DNA from: JAJRTE01 sp964418585
GTDB lineage: Bacteria > Myxococcota_A > UBA796 > JAJRTE01
NCBI GenBank assembly: GCA_964418585.1
Contig: CAYQMG010000017.1
Location: 1-64,000, forward strand
Direction of reading: 5' to 3'
DNA: 64,000 nt
A program made the position numbers and the translations under genes. Below the pieces are notes generated by a model. It worked only from the letters and a program-made list of their open reading frames with translations, did not search any database and had not been told where the DNA came from. Positions 8,709 to 17,664 of the stretch are shown here, one piece after another. Position 1 is the stretch's first letter; each line of letters begins with the position of its first letter.

Positions 8709-9902
8709 TCACACCACCCCTTCTTGCTCGAGCCGCTCGAGATCTTCCTTCGAAAGGCCGAGCAAGTCCTGAAACACCATGTTGGTATGCTGGCCGAGAA
8801 CCGGCGGGGCGGCCCCCACATCCCCCGGCGTGTCTGAGAGACGGACCGGGATCCCGGTGCTCCGAATCGTCCCTGCCACCGGGTGTTCCTGGGTGACGAC
8901 CATGTCTCGAGCCCGGATCTGGGGATGATTCAACACTTCGTGCAGGTCAAGAACCGGACCACATGGAACCCCGGCCGCGTCCAGCCGTTCCACCCACTCG
9001 GCCAGGGTGTGCTGCCTGAGCACCGGTCCGATGACCTCGAACAAGGCCGTCCGATGCGTGACCCGGTCTCGATTGGTCCTGAACCTTGGGTCGGTTCGGA
9101 GGTCAGCGATTTCCGCGGCCTTGCAGAAGGCCTCCCAAAGGGTATCGTTTCCCACGGCCAGATTCATGTAGCCGTCGCGCACCGCCACGGTTTCGTAAGG
9201 GGCGATGGTGGGGTGCCGGTTGCCCATTCTGGCCGGTACCTGGCCGGTGGCGAAGTAGATCCCTGCCTGGTAGGTCAGAAGGGAGACCTGCCCGTCCAGC
9301 ATGGAGATGTCCACCCGCTGTCCTTTTCCGGTTCGGGCTCGAGCCAGGAGGGCGAGCAGGATTCCCTGGACGGCGTAGAGTCCGGCGATGAGGTCTGCGA
9401 TGGAGGTCCCCACCTTGTAGGGTGGGCCGTCCTCGGGCCCGGTGAGCGACTGCAAGCCGCCGAGGCCCTGAATGACCACATCGTAACCGGGCTTCCGTGC
9501 GAACTCCAGGAGTCCGTGGTGTCCGAAGCCAGAGATGGAGCAGTAGATGAGTCCGGGGTTGCGGTCGGCACAGGCGCTGTAGGAGAACCCGAGCCGGTCG
9601 AGCACGCCTGGCCGGAAGTTCTCCACCAACACGTCCGCGCGTTCTACCATGCGCCAGAGCAGTTCGCGGCCTCGAGGATGTTTGATGTTGAGCGTCACGC
9701 TCTGCTTGTTTCGATTGACGCTCATGAAGTAGGCGCTCTCACCTTCGATAAAGGGAGGACCGAACGAGCGGGTGTCGTCTCCCTTGCCGGGCCGTTCCAC
9801 CTTGACGACTCGAGCCCCCATGTCGGCGAGGGCCATGGTGCAGTAGGGTCCGGAGAGTACGCGGGAAAGGTCCAGTACGAGCACATCGTCCAACGGTTTC
9901 AT
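8709..9902 (-). CDS. Family III acyl-CoA transferase (CaiB/BaiF type)
   Basis: This 397-residue protein has the full CoA-transferase III pattern. It starts with LDDVLVLDLSRVLSGPYC, followed by KGDDTR, NRNKQSVTLN and VLVENFRPGVLDRLG, and the catalytic Asp lies in the GTSIADLIAG region. Enzymes of this family move CoA between carboxylic acids through an aspartyl-CoA thioester. The acid substrate cannot be read from sequence. The ATG at 9902 follows AAGGGGAA. It is divergent from the membrane protein at 10041. A second family III gene lies 850 bp upstream on the same strand but belongs to the racemase branch. Confidence 0.88.
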   Translation of the reverse strand: MKPLDDVLVLDLSRVLSGPYCTMALADMGARVVKVERPGKGDDTRSFGPPFIEGESAYFMSVNRNKQSVTLNIKHPRGRELLWRMVERADVLVENFRPGVLDRLGFSYSACADRNPGLIYCSISGFGHHGLLEFARKPGYDVVIQGLGGLQSLTGPEDGPPYKVGTSIADLIAGLYAVQGILLALLARARTGKGQRVDISMLDGQVSLLTYQAGIYFATGQVPARMGNRHPTIAPYETVAVRDGYMNLAVGNDTLWEAFCKAAEIADLRTDPRFRTNRDRVTHRTALFEVIGPVLRQHTLAEWVERLDAAGVPCGPVLDLHEVLNHPQIRARDMVVTQEHPVAGTIRSTGIPVRLSDTPGDVGAAPPVLGQHTNMVFQDLLGLSKEDLERLEQEGVV

Positions 9903-9984
9903 GGTTCCCCTTTCTCCATCGTTCTCGATGGTCGTTTCGACCACGCCCCGGAGACTCCGGATCGGTGGTCGATGCGAACAGTGC

Positions 9985-10013
9985 TTGACAGACATCGCCG
10001 GTGTCGCCATGAT
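9985..10013 (+). promoter_or_regulatory. Promoter of the 164-residue membrane protein
   Basis: TTGACA (9985-9990), a 17-bp spacer and CATGAT (10008-10013) lie about 28 bases before the ATG at 10041. The -35 is a consensus match and the -10 matches at four of six positions. Confidence 0.5.
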
Positions 10014-10040
10014 GTGCTCGAACGCGAACAGCGGACGACC

Positions 10041-10535
10041 ATGGACACCTGGATGCTGGCGGCAACATTTGGCATTCGCGCCGGGCAGGTCGCCTTCGGC
10101 GGGGGCCTCCTGTGGAGTACCCTCTTGCTCTCCTGGTCGTGCCGCCGAGAGACCGACGCGCGAACTCCAGCGGCAGGAGAGGCGTACCTCGACCTGAGCG
10201 TGGCGACGAGCATCGGGCTGACAGTGCTCATTTTCGCCACGATCTTCAACCACTATCTGGTGAACGGTGGATTTTCGTTGCCCCTGGACACGGGAGCCCA
10301 GGTGGCCGGTGCGTTGAAATATGCCGTGTTTTTCGTCCTGTGGCTCCACTGGGGATATGTGGAGATCGTGCTCCTGCACCGGTTTCGGGAGCAAATCGCC
10401 GACCCGGACGTGGCGATGTCAGACGAATTCCGACTGACCCGGCGCCGGGTCCGGAATGCCCACTTCCTTCAACTCATTCTGTTCCTAGTCATGCTTGCGC
10501 TCGACACCCTCTCCCAGGTCCTCGGAACCTCGTGA
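10041..10535 (+). CDS. Four-helix integral membrane protein, unknown
   Basis: This 164-residue protein has four predicted membrane segments (about residues 5-33, 50-75, 88-112 and 137-160) joined by short charged loops. It has strong G/C preference at third positions, unlike a chance frame. The start at 10041 fits the promoter just upstream. A longer open frame extends upstream but is antisense to the CoA-transferase gene and is not coding. Its last 51 bp overlap the end of the small convergent gene at 10485. No family was recognised. The layout vaguely resembles small CopD-like membrane proteins. Confidence 0.6.
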   Translation: MDTWMLAATFGIRAGQVAFGGGLLWSTLLLSWSCRRETDARTPAAGEAYLDLSVATSIGLTVLIFATIFNHYLVNGGFSLPLDTGAQVAGALKYAVFFVLWLHWGYVEIVLLHRFREQIADPDVAMSDEFRLTRRRVRNAHFLQLILFLVMLALDTLSQVLGTS

Positions 10536-10760
10536 AGAGGAAGCGGAGGGACTGTCGGCCCGGTGCATGAAGCCGGTCCCGGCGCCGGTCCCCTGGGCAC
10601 GGGCCTTGGCCCGACCGCGGGCGGACCGAATGCCGTAGGAAAGAATGATGATGATCACGGTGAGCACGAAGGTCAGCCACTCGGGGAACCCGAGGTCGAG
10701 CGGTGCGGCCTCGACCGCACCGCCGTTCGCCTGTGCTGCCAACACGAGCAGGTGGATCAC
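10485..10760 (-). CDS. Small single-pass membrane protein, unknown
   Basis: This 91-residue protein has one clear membrane helix (FVLTVIIIILSYGIRS, residues 31-46), followed by a basic segment and a Ser-rich tail. The GTG at 10760 overlaps the TGA of the racemase gene (GTGA overlap) and has GGAGG seven bases upstream, so translation is probably coupled. The final 51 bp overlap the convergent membrane-protein gene, so the distal tail may be under dual constraint or one of the two stops may be wrong. Function is unknown. Confidence 0.55.
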   Translation of the reverse strand: MIHLLVLAAQANGGAVEAAPLDLGFPEWLTFVLTVIIIILSYGIRSARGRAKARAQGTGAGTGFMHRADSPSASSSRGSEDLGEGVERKHD

Positions 10761-11950
10761 AACCCGGCCTCCAAGCGCAATCGGTCGATCTCCTCGACCG
10801 TGAATCCGTTTTCCTTCAACACCGCTTCGCCATGCTCGCCCAGACCGGGCGCCCGGGGGAGAAGCGGGACGCCGTCCATGCATCCTTTCCAGCGCCCGGG
10901 ACCAAAGGGCAATGGGGTCACCACGGTTCTCAGCGGCCCCTCCCCGGTCTCGACTTCCTGGATCATTCCTCGAGCCAGGTGGTGCGGGTGGTGGACGACT
11001 TCGTCGCAGTCCAGCACAGGGTCGCAGCAAACGTCTTCCCCGGCCAGCAGGGCCATCCACTCGTCCCGGGTGCGGGCGGCGATCGTCTCGGCCAGCGCGT
11101 CTCGAGCGCGGTCTCGGTTCACGCCGTCCGACAGGGCCAGGTCGGCCAGGTCCGGTCGCTCGATCTTCTCCAGGAAACGGGTCCAGAACTTGGGTTCGAT
11201 CGCGCCCACGGCCAGCGCCCGTCCATCCCGGGTCGGGTAGACGCCGTAGTTGACCAGTCCGCCCGAGAGCAACCATTCCCCCGGCCCCCCACCTGACCCG
11301 GCGGCCAGGTGCACGGCGAGGGGCATCATCATCAAGGAAAGCGCTCCGTCAACCATGGAGATGTCCAGATACCTTCCCCGCCCGGTCCGATGACGTGCGA
11401 ACAGAGCGCCCACAATGGCCAGTGCAGCGGCCAACGCCCCTCCAGCCAGATCTGCGGCCTGCACTCCAGGCAAGGCCGGAACCCCATCAGCGGTCCGGGT
11501 CGCATCCAGCATCCCGGTCAACGCCTGGTAGTTCAAGTCGTGCCCGGCCCGGTCACGCAAGGGCCCGAACTGGCCGTAGCCGGTCAACGAACAGTAGACC
11601 AGTTCCGGATGGTCCCTGGACAGGGTCTCGTAATCGAGCCCCAGTTCGGCCATCACCCCGGGACGAAACCCCTCGAGCACCACATCGAACCGGGAGGCCA
11701 GACGCCGGAGCGCTTCCTGACCGGCGCTCGAGCCGAGATCGAGGGTGATACTCCGCTTGCCCCGATTCAGGGCGATGAACGCCGCCCCCATCCCGTCGAC
11801 CAATGGGGGCAACCACCGGGTGTAGTCGCCCCTCCCCGGCGCCTCCACCTTGACCACGTCCGCACCCATATCCCCGAGCAGCAAGGAGCAGAACGGCCCC
11901 GGAAGAAGACGGGACAGGTCCAGCACCTTGATTCCCTCAAGCGGCTCCAT
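10757..11950 (-). CDS. Alpha-methylacyl-CoA racemase-like protein
   Basis: This 397-residue member of the CoA-transferase III superfamily is closest to the racemase branch. It has EPLEGIKVLDLSRLLPGPFC at the start, the GHDLNYQALTGML segment whose His acts as an acid/base in AMACR/MCR, and a conserved Asp in VQAADLAGG. The reaction is epimerisation at C2 of 2-methylacyl-CoA esters through an enolate. The ATG at 11950 is better spaced from the GAGGG box than the ATG at 11956. It overlaps the NUDIX gene upstream and the 91-residue gene downstream, so the three form a tightly coupled operon. Confidence 0.85.
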   Translation of the reverse strand: MEPLEGIKVLDLSRLLPGPFCSLLLGDMGADVVKVEAPGRGDYTRWLPPLVDGMGAAFIALNRGKRSITLDLGSSAGQEALRRLASRFDVVLEGFRPGVMAELGLDYETLSRDHPELVYCSLTGYGQFGPLRDRAGHDLNYQALTGMLDATRTADGVPALPGVQAADLAGGALAAALAIVGALFARHRTGRGRYLDISMVDGALSLMMMPLAVHLAAGSGGGPGEWLLSGGLVNYGVYPTRDGRALAVGAIEPKFWTRFLEKIERPDLADLALSDGVNRDRARDALAETIAARTRDEWMALLAGEDVCCDPVLDCDEVVHHPHHLARGMIQEVETGEGPLRTVVTPLPFGPGRWKGCMDGVPLLPRAPGLGEHGEAVLKENGFTVEEIDRLRLEAGL

Positions 11951-12413
11951 GGACATGATCCCTCACTCCCTCGCACGCCTCCCGGACCCACTCGCGCGCC
12001 ACCACGATGTCCGGCGGGGTCAACCGGCGCTCGAGAAGGTCTGCACGCGACACCCATGCAATCTGGTCCACATCTCGAGACACGGGCCGCTGCGTTCCTA
12101 TCGTGCACCGGTAGACGGCGAGTTCCACCACGCAGTCGGGGTAGGCATGCACGTGAGTGAGAAAATGCCCCCCCACGTCAGGGTCCACCCCAAGCTCCTC
12201 CCGCAGTTCCCGCGCCAGGGCCTCTCGATCCGTTTCGCCCGGTTCCACCTTGCCGCCGGGAAACTCCCACAACCCGCCTCGAACCTGCTCGGCCCTCCGC
12301 CTGGTCACCAATACCTTGCCTCCACGCTCGACAAGCGCGCCCACCACGCGCACCCGCCGGGACGGCCCAGAACTCGAGGCGGTGCATTTCCCTGCCCGAG
12401 ACAACTTAGCCAT
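11937..12413 (-). CDS. NUDIX hydrolase, MutT/8-oxo-dGTPase-like
   Basis: The 158-residue protein contains a complete NUDIX box, G-x5-E-x7-REU-x-EE-x-GU, running from GGKVEPGET to RELREELGV. LWEFPGGKVEPGE and the short length match the MutT subfamily, which removes oxidised dGTP from the nucleotide pool. About 20 basic residues precede the domain. It is the first gene of an operon with the racemase (14-bp overlap). Its -10-like TACAAT (12442-12437) is good, but no convincing -35 is seen. Confidence 0.88.
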   Translation of the reverse strand: MAKLSRAGKCTASSSGPSRRVRVVGALVERGGKVLVTRRRAEQVRGGLWEFPGGKVEPGETDREALARELREELGVDPDVGGHFLTHVHAYPDCVVELAVYRCTIGTQRPVSRDVDQIAWVSRADLLERRLTPPDIVVAREWVREACEGVRDHVHGAA

Positions 12414-12484
12414 TGCCAACGGTCTCCGACTCGGTAATTGTAGAGTGGAACATCGTATCACACTTTGCACGTAAACCGTAAGCG

Positions 12485-14422
12485 ATGGCACGCATCCCGG
12501 AAGAGCAACCCCCACGCAGTATCGACAAGTATGAACTGCTCGAGCGCGTCGGCGAGGGGGGAATGGCGGTGGTGTACCGGGCACGACACCGGACACTTGG
12601 GAGAGAGGTGGCCATCAAGCTCCTGCACCCCCACCTGTCCAAGAAAGAGCGAAACCGTATCCGCTTCGAACGCGAGGCGATGGCCATCGAGTCGCTCACC
12701 CACGAGCACATCGTCCAGATCTTCGACTATTCCGGCAAGGACTCCCGGGATTGCTACATCGTGACCGAGTTCATCCGGGGCGCCACACTCAAATCACAGC
12801 TCGAGGACGGGGGCAAACTTCCGTCCGAGGTGGCCGCCATGATCGCAGTCCACCTCTGCGAAGCCCTGGCCTACGCCCACGAACGGGGCTTCATCCACCG
12901 GGACATCAAACCCGAAAACGTGATGATTCGCGAAGACGGCGTGGTCAAGCTCATGGACTTCGGAATCGCCCGGATGCTGGATGAAAGCTCGGTGACGATC
13001 ACCGGAGGCCTGGTGGGCTCCCCCGCCTACATGTCCCCGGAACAGGCCAGCGACGGAACCCTCGACGGACGCAGCGACCTGTTCTCCCTCGGAACCCTCC
13101 TCTACCGCTGTGTCACAGGCCGCCTCCCCTTCACCGGCAACAGCCCCCCCGTGATCCTGCGCAACATCCTCGATGGGGAGTACCCGGACCCCGAGGACCC
13201 GGAACCCGGCATCCATCCCGGGTTGGCCGATGTCATCCGCAAGGCCCTCTCCGTGGACCCCGAGCAACGCTACCAGTCCGCAAACGACATGCGACAGGCC
13301 CTCCTCCAGGTGCTCGAGGTGTCCCAGGTTGACCACTCGGCCCACGAAATCCGCCGCTACATGCGCGCCCCTTCCGAGTACCAGCAGTGGCTCGAAACGC
13401 ACCTGGGCTCGGTCCTCGCTGAACGAGGCAAACAACTCCTCGAGGAAGGAAACAACGTCGCGGCGCTCAAGCTCTTCAACCGGGCCCTCTACCTGGACGA
13501 CGAAAACCAGGTCGTCCTCGACCTGCTCCAGCACATCCACAAATCCACCCGTCCGCGCACCCGTTACTACATCGCCACCGTCCTCGTCCTCCTCGTCCCC
13601 ATCGGCACCATCCTGGCCCTCGTCCTCGGATGGCGCCCGTTCTTCCTGACCTGGAACTCCGAACCGCCCCCTTCAAGCCAAGCGTCGACCCCTGAACCAG
13701 AACTCGAGCATGCATTGGCCAGACCACGCACCCCTCCACCTCCTCCGGCGTCGCCTCGAGACACCGATACGCACCCATCTCCCCAGCCCATCGAGACCCC
13801 CGCCAACCCCGACACGACCCCCGCCCCGGAACCGCCCGGAGGGCTTCACGTCGCAGCCGTTCCACAGGCCTCCCCACTCCCCGAAACTCCGCACCGTCGA
13901 CCTGTCCGCCGGCACGCTGCCACGCCCGGGACAGACCACGGCCCCGCGGGCGATCGCAAACGTGCGGTCCGTCCCGCAGTTGTCAACATCAGTTCGTTTC
14001 CCTACGCTGAAGTATACATCAACGGGAAACCCTATGGAAACTCGATGTTCCGAAAGGGATCCATTACGTTGGCCCCCGGAACCTACCGGTTGCGCCTGGT
14101 CAACCCACTCTGCGAGGTACTGGAGACCGACCTGGTGCTGAAGGAGGGGCAGATTTTCGAGAAACACTACCGACTGACGCCCCTGCCTGCCCGGCTGACG
14201 ATTCAGAACCTTCCGGGTGGGACCCGGTTGTACCTGGACGGGAAGTTGCTGGGGAGGTACCGGGACGTGGAGCAGCCCATTCTGATCCGGGAGCCGAGGC
14301 GGGAGCACACGGTTCGAGCGGTTTTTCCGGGGGGAGAGGCGCGTACGTGGCGGGTTCCGAAGCTGAACCACAACGGGTCCTACCGGATCGATGGGAGCTT
14401 GAGCGAGGGGGAGAGGGGATGA
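12485..14422 (+). CDS. Ser/Thr protein kinase with transmembrane helix and PEGA domain
   Basis: This 645-residue PknB-type kinase has an intact catalytic core: a GEGGMAVVY P-loop, Lys in VAIKLL, HRDIKPEN, DFG and a SPEQ activation-segment end. A juxtamembrane TPR-like helix pair follows. One membrane helix lies near residues 360-382. A Pro/Thr-rich low-complexity linker and one or two PEGA-type beta modules (LYLDGKLLG) make up the outer part. PEGA regions are extracytoplasmic and may sense envelope polymers. It heads a same-strand run of two lipoproteins, a TPR protein and the FHA-sigma54 activator, all plausible signalling partners. It is divergent from the NUDIX gene. Confidence 0.93.
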   Translation: MARIPEEQPPRSIDKYELLERVGEGGMAVVYRARHRTLGREVAIKLLHPHLSKKERNRIRFEREAMAIESLTHEHIVQIFDYSGKDSRDCYIVTEFIRGATLKSQLEDGGKLPSEVAAMIAVHLCEALAYAHERGFIHRDIKPENVMIREDGVVKLMDFGIARMLDESSVTITGGLVGSPAYMSPEQASDGTLDGRSDLFSLGTLLYRCVTGRLPFTGNSPPVILRNILDGEYPDPEDPEPGIHPGLADVIRKALSVDPEQRYQSANDMRQALLQVLEVSQVDHSAHEIRRYMRAPSEYQQWLETHLGSVLAERGKQLLEEGNNVAALKLFNRALYLDDENQVVLDLLQHIHKSTRPRTRYYIATVLVLLVPIGTILALVLGWRPFFLTWNSEPPPSSQASTPEPELEHALARPRTPPPPPASPRDTDTHPSPQPIETPANPDTTPAPEPPGGLHVAAVPQASPLPETPHRRPVRRHAATPGTDHGPAGDRKRAVRPAVVNISSFPYAEVYINGKPYGNSMFRKGSITLAPGTYRLRLVNPLCEVLETDLVLKEGQIFEKHYRLTPLPARLTIQNLPGGTRLYLDGKLLGRYRDVEQPILIREPRREHTVRAVFPGGEARTWRVPKLNHNGSYRIDGSLSEGERG

Positions 14423-14498
14423 GTTTCCGGGAGGGGTGTTTTCGGATGCGAAAGTCCCGGTCGGTTTGGTATGGCATGATGTTCATTTCTATTTGTTC

Positions 14499-14504
14499 TA
14501 TAAT
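14499..14504 (+). promoter_or_regulatory. TATAAT -10 element upstream of the lipoprotein
   Basis: A perfect TATAAT in an A/T-rich patch lies 46 bases before the ATG at 14550. No good -35 is found at the correct distance, so it may need an activator. Confidence 0.4.
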
Positions 14505-14549
14505 TTCGGATGGGTACACGGATTCAGGTCAACTTGGCACGGGAATTGT

Positions 14550-14954
14550 ATGGTTAGCATGAAGTGGTGCATTCGGTGCCTGATCCTGGCAGCAGTGCCA
14601 TGGTGGCCCGGGTGTCTTTATCTGGACGAAATCGGGCAGCCGATTCAGGAGAACCGGCCACCCTATTTCTACAACTGGATACCGGCGGCGACCACGGTCC
14701 AGATCGGGCCGTCCGGGGAAACGTTTTACGCCTACTACACGGACCCGGACGAGGATGACGTGAACCGGTTGGAGATGCAGTGGTACCTGGACGGTCGTGC
14801 GCAGGGGAACGGGAACCAGGTGAAGATCTGGATGGAGGATCTGGGGCCGGAAGGGACGGCGGTTCTGGTGGCGCACGTAACCGATCCGCATGACGCCCAG
14901 GACTCTCTGCTGTGGAAACTGGAAGTGCAACCGCAGATACCGGAGGGAGAATAG
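14550..14954 (+). CDS. Small lipoprotein with an Ig/PKD-like fold
   Basis: The protein has 134 residues. A short signal ends in a lipobox (WWPGC, about residue 22) and is followed by one domain of beta strands with Asp-rich turns (YTDPDEDDVNRLEMQWYLDG), typical of PKD/Ig-like extracellular modules. ATG at 14550 has GGGAA upstream, and the ATG at 14559 is an alternative. It ends one base before the next gene begins, so the two lipoproteins are co-transcribed downstream of the kinase. Confidence 0.7.
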   Translation: MVSMKWCIRCLILAAVPWWPGCLYLDEIGQPIQENRPPYFYNWIPAATTVQIGPSGETFYAYYTDPDEDDVNRLEMQWYLDGRAQGNGNQVKIWMEDLGPEGTAVLVAHVTDPHDAQDSLLWKLEVQPQIPEGE

Positions 14955-14955
14955 A

Positions 14956-16485
14956 GTGAGCGTGTCATTTCCCGCCGCCGGTGTCATGCTGGGGCTGCTG
15001 GCGGTTTCGACGACGTGGGGCCTGGCCGGGTGTTCCGGGCGTGGCGAAAGCATGGCGGTGCCGGAAGCCGGGTCGCAGGATAGACAAGTATCCCTCTACC
15101 TCTACCCGCCTGCGTCGACAGGGATTCCGGCGCAGGTGATACCGCTTGCCAACATTGAGTCGAACACGGATGGAGTGGTCTACCTGGACTCGGGCACCAC
15201 GGTGACCGGACGACTGGAGGTCCTGCTGGTGGATGGGGAGGAGACGCGGACGGAGCGGGTGGTAGGAGAGGTTCGAGCCACGATTGCGGGCACCAACCTG
15301 GGGTTCGACGCGCAGGTAAATCCGACGGACGGGACGTTTGAACTGACTGTTCCCCAGGATCGCTACGAGATCACGGTGATCCCGAACGACGAGGTCTACG
15401 CGATTCCACCGCAACATTTTTCGGACGTTTCCATTTCTGCGAGGAACCAGGGTGTTCTCGAGCTGCCGCCTCTGGATCCTGGTGTGCCCATCCAGGTGGT
15501 GCTGACATGGGCGGACGGGTCCCCTCTGACCGGCGCCCAGGTCTATGCGCTGGATGCAACGGATGGTTCTCTCTCGAGTGTGGCCATTCCGTCCGAGACA
15601 GAAAGCGAGGGAATCTACTGGATTCAGATGGCTCGAGGCCATCAGACGCTGTGGGTTGGCCCGACGGAGTCTGGCGACATGCCGCTCTACAACACCCAGA
15701 TCGCGGAGTTGGAACTGGATGAGTTCACGACGGAGTGGCCGCCGATCGAGTTCGCCTACCCGGCGATGAGCTACGAGGTATCGGGCAAGACGGTCAACAG
15801 CGTGGGGCAACCGGTGCCGGACGTGGCCGTGTTTGCGACGCGGCAGGCCAAGGAGCAGGAGGGCTCGTACCAGGCCCAGGCGCAAACCGATGCCAACGGC
15901 GAGTTTGCGTTGTGGCTTCCGGAAGGGACCTACGAATTCGTGTTTCGCCCTTCGACGGTTGCCGAACTTTCCGGAGCGCGCCTGGACGGTGTATACGTGA
16001 ACGAGACATCCGAGCGATGGCTTGGTTCGGTCGTGCTGGCGGATCGGGTGGAGCTGGAATTGACGATTCGGGGTCCTGAGGGTTCCCCCGTGGGGGGAGC
16101 GGCGGTCACGGTGCAATCGGATCCGAACGACCGTTCCAACCCGGGGACTTCTGCATTCACAGACGACGAGGGCGTGTGCGTGCTGACACTGGGGATCGGG
16201 AGTTACCTCGTGGCGGTGGATCCGCCTTCGGATTCCGACCTGGCGCGGAAGGTGACTCCGATCACAGTGGGACCGGAGACAAGCAGTCTGGAGGATATCC
16301 GGCTCGAGCAGGGTTTCTCGTCGACGCTCACGTTCCTTTCCGGCCGAACCCCCGTCAGCGGATTGGTGCTCCAGGCCTGGGAAGCCATGGCGGACGGGAC
16401 CTACGTGGATTCCCCCGTCTATCTCCTGGCCACCGCAGTATCCGACGAACGTGGCCAGGCCCGGCTCGTCCTCCCCCCGCCTTGA
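14956..16485 (+). CDS. Lipoprotein with carboxypeptidase-regulatory-like repeats
   Basis: This 509-residue lipoprotein (LAGC at about residue 25) is built from repeated beta-sandwich modules of the CarboxypepD-reg/CNA-B type. Each module has a conserved core of G-x-P-x-x-x-A-x-V followed by T-D-x-x-G-x-F and P-x-G-x-Y (for example TDANGEFALWLPEGTYEF). Such modules usually act as stalks or ligand scaffolds on the cell surface. The GTG at 14956 lies nine bases after GGAGG, which sits within the end of the preceding gene. It is very likely co-translated with the small lipoprotein. Confidence 0.75.
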   Translation: MSVSFPAAGVMLGLLAVSTTWGLAGCSGRGESMAVPEAGSQDRQVSLYLYPPASTGIPAQVIPLANIESNTDGVVYLDSGTTVTGRLEVLLVDGEETRTERVVGEVRATIAGTNLGFDAQVNPTDGTFELTVPQDRYEITVIPNDEVYAIPPQHFSDVSISARNQGVLELPPLDPGVPIQVVLTWADGSPLTGAQVYALDATDGSLSSVAIPSETESEGIYWIQMARGHQTLWVGPTESGDMPLYNTQIAELELDEFTTEWPPIEFAYPAMSYEVSGKTVNSVGQPVPDVAVFATRQAKEQEGSYQAQAQTDANGEFALWLPEGTYEFVFRPSTVAELSGARLDGVYVNETSERWLGSVVLADRVELELTIRGPEGSPVGGAAVTVQSDPNDRSNPGTSAFTDDEGVCVLTLGIGSYLVAVDPPSDSDLARKVTPITVGPETSSLEDIRLEQGFSSTLTFLSGRTPVSGLVLQAWEAMADGTYVDSPVYLLATAVSDERGQARLVLPPP

Positions 16486-16623
16486 GCGCCTGGAGGCTCG
16501 AACAGGGGACAGCATTCGTCCAGGAGTTGACAGGAACACGGCCCAGATGCTATCACGGAGAACCTGGGTCCGGTTGCCGCCGTGGTCGAGCCGGATCAGC
16601 GAGGCTTCGACAAGCGCTGAGCC

Positions 16624-17463
16624 ATGCCACGCCTACGACATCCTCCCTTTTCCGGTCCCCATTCAAGCCCGCCCCACCTGCCCCACATGGTCGTGGCACT
16701 CCTGCTCTGCTGCATCTGTCTCCCACTCGCCGCCCGTCCGATTCCCCCCAGGGAGCAACTCCAGACCGCAATCGACATCTACGAACACGGCGGATACCTG
16801 GAGGCGGCGGCCCGGCTCAACAAAATCCTCTATCCCCTGAAACTGTCCGAACCCGAAGACATCGTCCGGGCCAAGGTCTACCTGGGTTTGTGCTACTACG
16901 TGCTGGGGAAAAAAGACGACGCCGAGCAGGAATTCCGAGGCGTGTTCAAGCTCGACCCCGATTATCGCCCCGACCCACTCTACATTCCGGCCGAGATCAT
17001 CGAGTTCATCGAACAACTCCGCCCGCCTCCCCCCCAAACGCCCCGCCGCACCGATGTACTCGGCCTCGGCGAAACCCTCGAGGCCCCGCCCTCGGGCTCG
17101 TTCCGATTCCACGCGCCCAACCTCCTGCCCCTTGGCATCCCCCAATTCCGCGCCGGTGACACCCGGAAAGGCCTGGCCCTTCTCATCGGAGAAATTTCAC
17201 TGCTCTCACTCAACATAAGCTCATACTACTATCTCAAGGTGTTCAACGACCCACACGGCGTGCCACCGGAACGCTACCCATCCCTCCTCGCAGCCAAGGC
17301 GACCAACATCACCACACTTTCGCTCCTGGCCATCACCATGCTTTACGGAGCGGGCGACGCCCTCTACCGGTACCCGCCCGCCCCTTCCGAGGACGAGGTT
17401 GGGGTGGGGTTCATCCCTGGGCGTCACGGCCTGCTGATGGTCACCTGGCGCCGCCGTTTTTAG
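16624..17463 (+). CDS. Secreted or membrane TPR protein
   Basis: The 279-residue protein has an N-terminal hydrophobic segment (MVVALLLCCICLPLA) that acts as a signal or anchor. Two TPR-like helix pairs follow (residues 45-110), then a Pro-rich linker, and then a C-terminal part with two or three hydrophobic helices (about 175-245). An internal ATG at 16687 would place the signal at the very N-terminus. Neither start has a clear ribosome-binding site. It lies between the lipoproteins and the sigma54 activator and may belong to the kinase-associated envelope system. The exact role is unknown. Confidence 0.65.
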   Translation: MPRLRHPPFSGPHSSPPHLPHMVVALLLCCICLPLAARPIPPREQLQTAIDIYEHGGYLEAAARLNKILYPLKLSEPEDIVRAKVYLGLCYYVLGKKDDAEQEFRGVFKLDPDYRPDPLYIPAEIIEFIEQLRPPPPQTPRRTDVLGLGETLEAPPSGSFRFHAPNLLPLGIPQFRAGDTRKGLALLIGEISLLSLNISSYYYLKVFNDPHGVPPERYPSLLAAKATNITTLSLLAITMLYGAGDALYRYPPAPSEDEVGVGFIPGRHGLLMVTWRRRF

Positions 17464-17588
17464 GCAGCCCCGGGTGGATCAGGCCTTTCCCCGAGAACGG
17501 GTACGGTGCCGTTGCAGGGAGGTGCGCCAGGTCGGCCCATCGGACCTTGGGATTCCCCTTTGCACCTCGGTGGCAGCGTCCCAGGGAC

Positions 17589-17617
17589 TTGCCGCCCGGT
17601 GCAACGTCGAGTATAAG
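17589..17617 (+). promoter_or_regulatory. Promoter of the FHA-sigma54 activator gene
   Basis: TTGCCG (17589-17594), a 17-bp spacer and TATAAG (17612-17617) lie about 48 bases before the ATG at 17665. This suggests the activator has its own sigma70-type promoter. Confidence 0.5.
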
Positions 17618-17664
17618 GTAGGGGAGTCGAAACCCGATCCACGACCGATGCTGTAGAGGTGGCC

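Noticed and set aside
6465..8837. 790-codon open frame opposite lon
   Set aside because: lon is unmistakable on the minus strand. This frame has no family features and continues into the leader.
10757..11950. Second family III gene as a tandem duplicate of the CoA-transferase at 8709
   Set aside because: The motifs differ (racemase-type GHDLNYQ and no GTSIADL-type catalytic loop), so they are old, separate branches.
14535..14549. TGGCAC-GGGAA-TTGTA resembling a sigma54 promoter
   Set aside because: The -12 GC is missing (TTGT), and it lies so close to the ATG at 14550 that transcription would start after the start codon.
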